This document shows positions 5,836 to 7,533 of a stretch of 7,533 bases of DNA, piece after piece. The notes under the pieces were generated by a model, which saw only the letters and a list, made by a program, of their open reading frames with translations, did not search any database and was not told the DNA's origin. The stretch covers positions 1-7,533 of the forward strand of contig JAJNDJ010000030.1 in assembly GCA_021156345.1 (NCBI GenBank). Reading direction: 5' to 3'. Each line of letters begins with the position of its first letter. The first letter of the stretch is position 1. The translations under genes and the position numbers were made by a program. The DNA is from Rubrobacteraceae bacterium. Its GTDB lineage: Bacteria > Actinomycetota > Rubrobacteria > Rubrobacterales > Rubrobacteraceae.

Positions 5836-5999
5836 CCATTACGCCGGACAGCTCCGTAAGTCAACTTCTCTGGAGATTGGATGTAGAGTTACATCCACAT
5901 AGAGGAGGAGAGATTGTCCAGGCGGAGGAGAAATCACACCAGTCCACACCAACGCTGACGATACACTTACCCTATGGCCGTTCATGGAAGGAGCACACC

Positions 6000-6098
6000 T
6001 TGAGTCGGAACCGTAGTCCCTGGTATTCGTTAGGCTACCTGTTGGTGGTTGTCGTACTCATACTCTTGATTATCCTGCTATTACAACGGTTGGTGTAA
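6000..6098 (+). CDS. Candidate 32-residue single-pass membrane peptide
   Basis: A TTG at 6000 is preceded by AAGGAG with a 6-nt gap, the best ribosome binding site in this part of the window. It opens a 32-codon frame: a short basic head (MSRNRSPWYS), then an unbroken hydrophobic run (LGYLLVVVVLILLIILLLQ) long enough to cross the membrane once, ending in RLV. The positive head predicts N-in topology. The frame is open upstream to 5790, but no start there has a usable ribosome site and the upstream part overlaps the antisense integrase remnant. Function unknown: small hydrophobic peptides of this kind include toxins, membrane-stress proteins and transporter modulators. Confidence 0.45.
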   Translation: MSRNRSPWYSLGYLLVVVVLILLIILLLQRLV

Positions 6099-6277
6099 CT
6101 ACCGCGAGCTTGCCTTACGTCTTAGTACTTCTCTTGCGATGGTCGAAGCTGCCTACATGGAGGCGCCTAGGAGAGGGTGAGTGGGGGATGGTATGAAGCG
6201 GCATTAAGCGTTGCGAAGCCTCTTTAAGTAGGGGTTGCATCAGGGGGCCAACATAGGTACGGTTTGAGTCCTCAGAG

Positions 6278-6334
6278 CCAGTGCCCGCATCGGGGTAATA
6301 GGTGGGGAAAGGGAAAGGAGGATACGGGCACTGG
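6278..6334. repeat. Inverted repeat with purine-rich loop
   Basis: CCAGTGCCCG (6278-6287) pairs perfectly with CGGGCACTGG (6325-6334). After one mismatch, ATC (6289-6291) pairs with GAT (6321-6323). The enclosed 29 nt are almost all purine on the plus strand, with G-runs at 6292-6295, 6304-6307 and 6311-6313, and contain AAAGGAGG (6314-6321), a perfect ribosome binding motif with no suitable start codon after it. Confidence 0.6.
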
Positions 6335-6444
6335 TGCACCTCCGTTCATACCGCAGATAGACATGAAAGTAAACCTGATCAATAGTAAATGGGCGAGACG
6401 GCCACAAAGACGTAGGTCAAACCAAGCGTTGTGCGGCCTCAGAG

Positions 6445-6480
6445 GTGGATTGGACGTATACGTCAGATATCCACGTATAC
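6445..6480. repeat. Nested palindromes with repeated ACGTATAC
   Basis: GACGTATACGTC (6453-6464) is a perfect 12-bp palindrome. It lies inside a second inverted repeat, GTGGAT (6445-6450) with ATCCAC (6469-6474). Its core ACGTATAC recurs at 6473-6480, 19 bp further on. The arrangement resembles a multi-site operator or replication/recombination protein binding region; no binding protein is known. Confidence 0.5.
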
Positions 6481-6527
6481 ATCATCGTGAGAGGCACGAT
6501 GTTGCTTTGTAAGCGTCTGCGGGGTGC

Positions 6528-6557
6528 GGGGGAATGTTGTTCGCGGGTGGGGGAATG
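6528..6557. repeat. Direct repeat GGGGGAATG x2
   Basis: GGGGGAATG occurs at 6528-6536 and 6549-6557, 21 bp apart (two helical turns). Each copy is preceded by a G-rich tract. The second GAATG also faces CATTC at 6566-6570. Confidence 0.4.
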
Positions 6558-6584
6558 ATAGGCGCCATTCTCACGCGTCTCAGT

Positions 6585-6615
6585 GTGTACGGTGAGGTTG
6601 TGTGTAAGCGTACAC
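6585..6615. repeat. Inverted repeat GTGTACG / CGTACAC
   Basis: Perfect 7-bp arms (6585-6591 and 6609-6615) enclose 17 nt. In the minus direction it begins about 18 bp after the stop of the 101-residue membrane protein gene, so it may act in 3' end formation, although no T-run follows. Confidence 0.4.
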
Positions 6616-6633
6616 CAATATAAGCTGTGGGTG

Positions 6634-6939
6634 CTAGGAGACGTGCATATACCAAGCTGCTAACTCTTCGAACCGACGAGCAAGCGAGGGTGCACCCTTG
6701 CTGACTGTGGTAAGAACGTTGTCCGTTATCCCGAGTTTGTCGCTCACCGTAACATGCATTTGTTGGGCCTCAGCCCGAAGTGTTAGTGGCTGCAAAGGGA
6801 CAACTACATCTTCAGGTGTTCTTTTAAGGTTGCCCGCACTCATTCTGCGATGCTTCCACGCCCACGCAGCACTGAAGGCGATGCCTGCCCAGATAGCGTT
6901 TTCCACCAACCCTTGCCAAAGCCAGTCAGGGACGTTCAT
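6634..6939 (-). CDS. Small membrane-anchored protein, unknown
   Basis: The 101-residue protein starts MNVPDWLWQGLVENAIWAGI and has one membrane segment at about residues 9-29, followed by WKHRR, a positive-inside stop. A soluble domain follows with VVVPLQPLTLRAEAQQMHVT, a probable beta strand region, then a helix (LARRFEELAAWYMHVS). I do not recognise a family. Codon use is less GC-biased than the metabolic genes, in keeping with the accessory tract. No ribosome binding site is seen, but TAGAAT (6954-6949) lies 9 nt before the ATG, so transcription may start within a few nt of it and give a leaderless message. The integrase remnant lies downstream in the same direction. Confidence 0.65.
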   Translation of the reverse strand: MNVPDWLWQGLVENAIWAGIAFSAAWAWKHRRMSAGNLKRTPEDVVVPLQPLTLRAEAQQMHVTVSDKLGITDNVLTTVSKGAPSLARRFEELAAWYMHVS

Positions 6940-6974
6940 CTGACAGGTATTCTACAAGGTGGGTGTTAACGGTA

Positions 6975-7044
6975 ACAGAGCCCGTAGTGCTGCAAAGGAT
7001 ACTCTGTGGGACCGCTACCATCGGGCACTAGCGGTACTGGCCCG
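6975..7044. repeat. Inverted repeats downstream of the GST-like gene
   Basis: Several hairpins can form. ACCGCTA (7011-7017) pairs with TAGCGGT (7029-7035), while CGGGC (7022-7026) pairs with GCCCG (7040-7044). The two overlap and are mutually exclusive. ACAGAG (6975-6980) also pairs with CTCTGT (7002-7007). They lie just after the GST-like stop in its direction of transcription and could serve as a terminator, though no T-run follows. Confidence 0.35.
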
Positions 7045-7058
7045 AGCCAGATGGTTTC

Positions 7059-7533
7059 CTACACGGATGCCTCGTAGCTCTCCCTACTCTCCACCCGCTC
7101 TATCCAGACCATTACGTTAGGGTACTTCTCTAAGCTAACTTCACCGCTCTTGGCCAGCACTCCTAGACGGTGAAAGTTACCGGCATGAGCGATGTCTGCC
7201 AAGGTGTACTCCCCTACCAGATACTCCCTGCCCTTGAGTCGATGCTCTAGACGTGAGAGCGCATCGTAGAGCTTCTCCTTGGCCTCTTGGATCTCATCTT
7301 CTGAATATCCTCGCTGCAGCCCCATGCGAACCCTGTAAACAGAGGGGAAGAAGTAGTCATCTGCAAAGGCCATCCAGGAGCGTGCCGATGCCCTCTCTTC
7401 AGGGATCTCTGGCATCAGTTTGGGAGAGTCGTAGACCTCATCCAGGTACTCGTTGACTATGTTCGATTCGTATAGAGAAGTTCCGTTCACCCTTAGCACC
7501 GGAACCTTCCCGTAGGGACTAACGCTCAGGAAC
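7059..7533 (-). CDS. Glutathione S-transferase-like protein (N-terminus outside window)
   Basis: The frame is open from the window edge to the stop at 7059, giving 157 visible residues; an internal GTG at 7499 is not the true start. The visible start, FLSVSPYGKVPVLRVNGTSL then YESNIVNEYLDE, is the end of the thioredoxin-like domain: the cis-Pro loop (KVPVL) and the E-S pair that binds the gamma-glutamyl group of glutathione. The all-helical C-terminal domain follows, with the conserved segment REYLVGEYTLADIAHAGNFH (folding motif with the key Asp) and a terminal helix YPNVMVWIERVESR. Members conjugate, isomerise or reduce substrates with glutathione or another thiol in the cytoplasm. In actinobacteria, which mostly use mycothiol or other thiols, the true co-substrate is uncertain. 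The first 50 or so residues, including the catalytic Ser/Cys, are not visible. Confidence 0.9.
   Translation of the reverse strand, partial: FLSVSPYGKVPVLRVNGTSLYESNIVNEYLDEVYDSPKLMPEIPEERASARSWMAFADDYFFPSVYRVRMGLQRGYSEDEIQEAKEKLYDALSRLEHRLKGREYLVGEYTLADIAHAGNFHRLGVLAKSGEVSLEKYPNVMVWIERVESRESYEASV

Larger units (their letters stand above)
6099..6633. other. Lower-GC non-coding tract rich in repeats
   Basis: About 535 bp without a convincing gene. The open frames across it (6264-6512 plus, 6339-6115 minus) have mixed codon use and no domains. The tract holds four separate symmetrical or repeated elements (6278-6334, 6445-6480, 6528-6557, 6585-6615) plus smaller palindromes such as GGTGCACC (6333-6340) and CCTCAGAGG (6437-6445). 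Between two accessory genes, it may be regulatory or recombination DNA of the former element, or encode a structured RNA. Confidence 0.4.

Noticed and set aside
5790..5999. N-terminal extension of the small membrane peptide to 5790
   Set aside because: The upstream part is antisense to the integrase remnant, has no usable ribosome site at any standard start, and shows no domain; AAGGAG before TTG 6000 is far better.
6115..6339. 74-codon minus-strand frame
   Set aside because: Pro/Ser/Thr/Tyr-rich with no domain, no start signal, and it passes through the purine-rich inverted repeat.
6264..6512. 82-codon plus-strand frame
   Set aside because: It crosses two inverted repeats and a palindrome, is rich in Arg/Pro/His without any motif, and has no ribosome site at its start.
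6099..6633. CRISPR array
   Set aside because: The repeats are 9-12 bp, mostly inverted, occur only twice, and have no regular spacer periodicity.

Overview
The high G+C, the GC-rich third codon positions of the main genes, and the gene set (XRE-cupin regulator, LctP-type permease, archaeal/actinobacterial-type nicotinate phosphoribosyltransferase, Tat exporter substrate, amphi-Trp protein) suggest a high-GC Gram-positive bacterium, probably Actinomycetota and possibly a Rubrobacter-like lineage. This is inference from protein style only; no rRNA or other marker gene is present.

Layout. Left edge (1-505, minus strand): the first 40 codons of a Tat-exported protein that runs off the window, a doubtful 71-codon frame overlapping its start, and a 51-residue amphi-Trp protein that stops unusually early. 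An untranslated stretch (506-857) holds a strong nested inverted repeat. A 51-residue cysteine-containing small protein (858-1013, plus) then converges on the next gene.

Core metabolic block (1105-4981): an LctP-family lactate/glycolate-type permease (minus) is divergent from an XRE-cupin regulator (plus). Their start codons are about 50 bp apart, and the gap carries a symmetrical pair of extended -10 elements, which makes local regulation of the permease by this regulator likely. The regulator converges on a zinc-ribbon protein of unknown function, which lies downstream of nicotinate phosphoribosyltransferase (NAD salvage) in the same direction but has its own operator-like triple half-site.

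Right part (about 5000-7000): a lower-G+C accessory tract. It contains a decayed tyrosine integrase (truncated N-terminus, two in-frame ochre codons, catalytic residues intact), a candidate 32-residue membrane peptide with a good ribosome binding site, about 535 bp without a convincing gene but full of inverted and direct repeats, and a 101-residue membrane-anchored protein of unknown function. It looks like the remnant of an integrated element beside the NAD gene. The window ends in a glutathione S-transferase-like protein (minus, N-terminus outside).

No complete new multi-gene system is evident. The most distinctive features are the mirror-symmetric divergent promoter, the integrase remnant with its structured non-coding neighbour, and several small genes that ordinary gene calling would miss.
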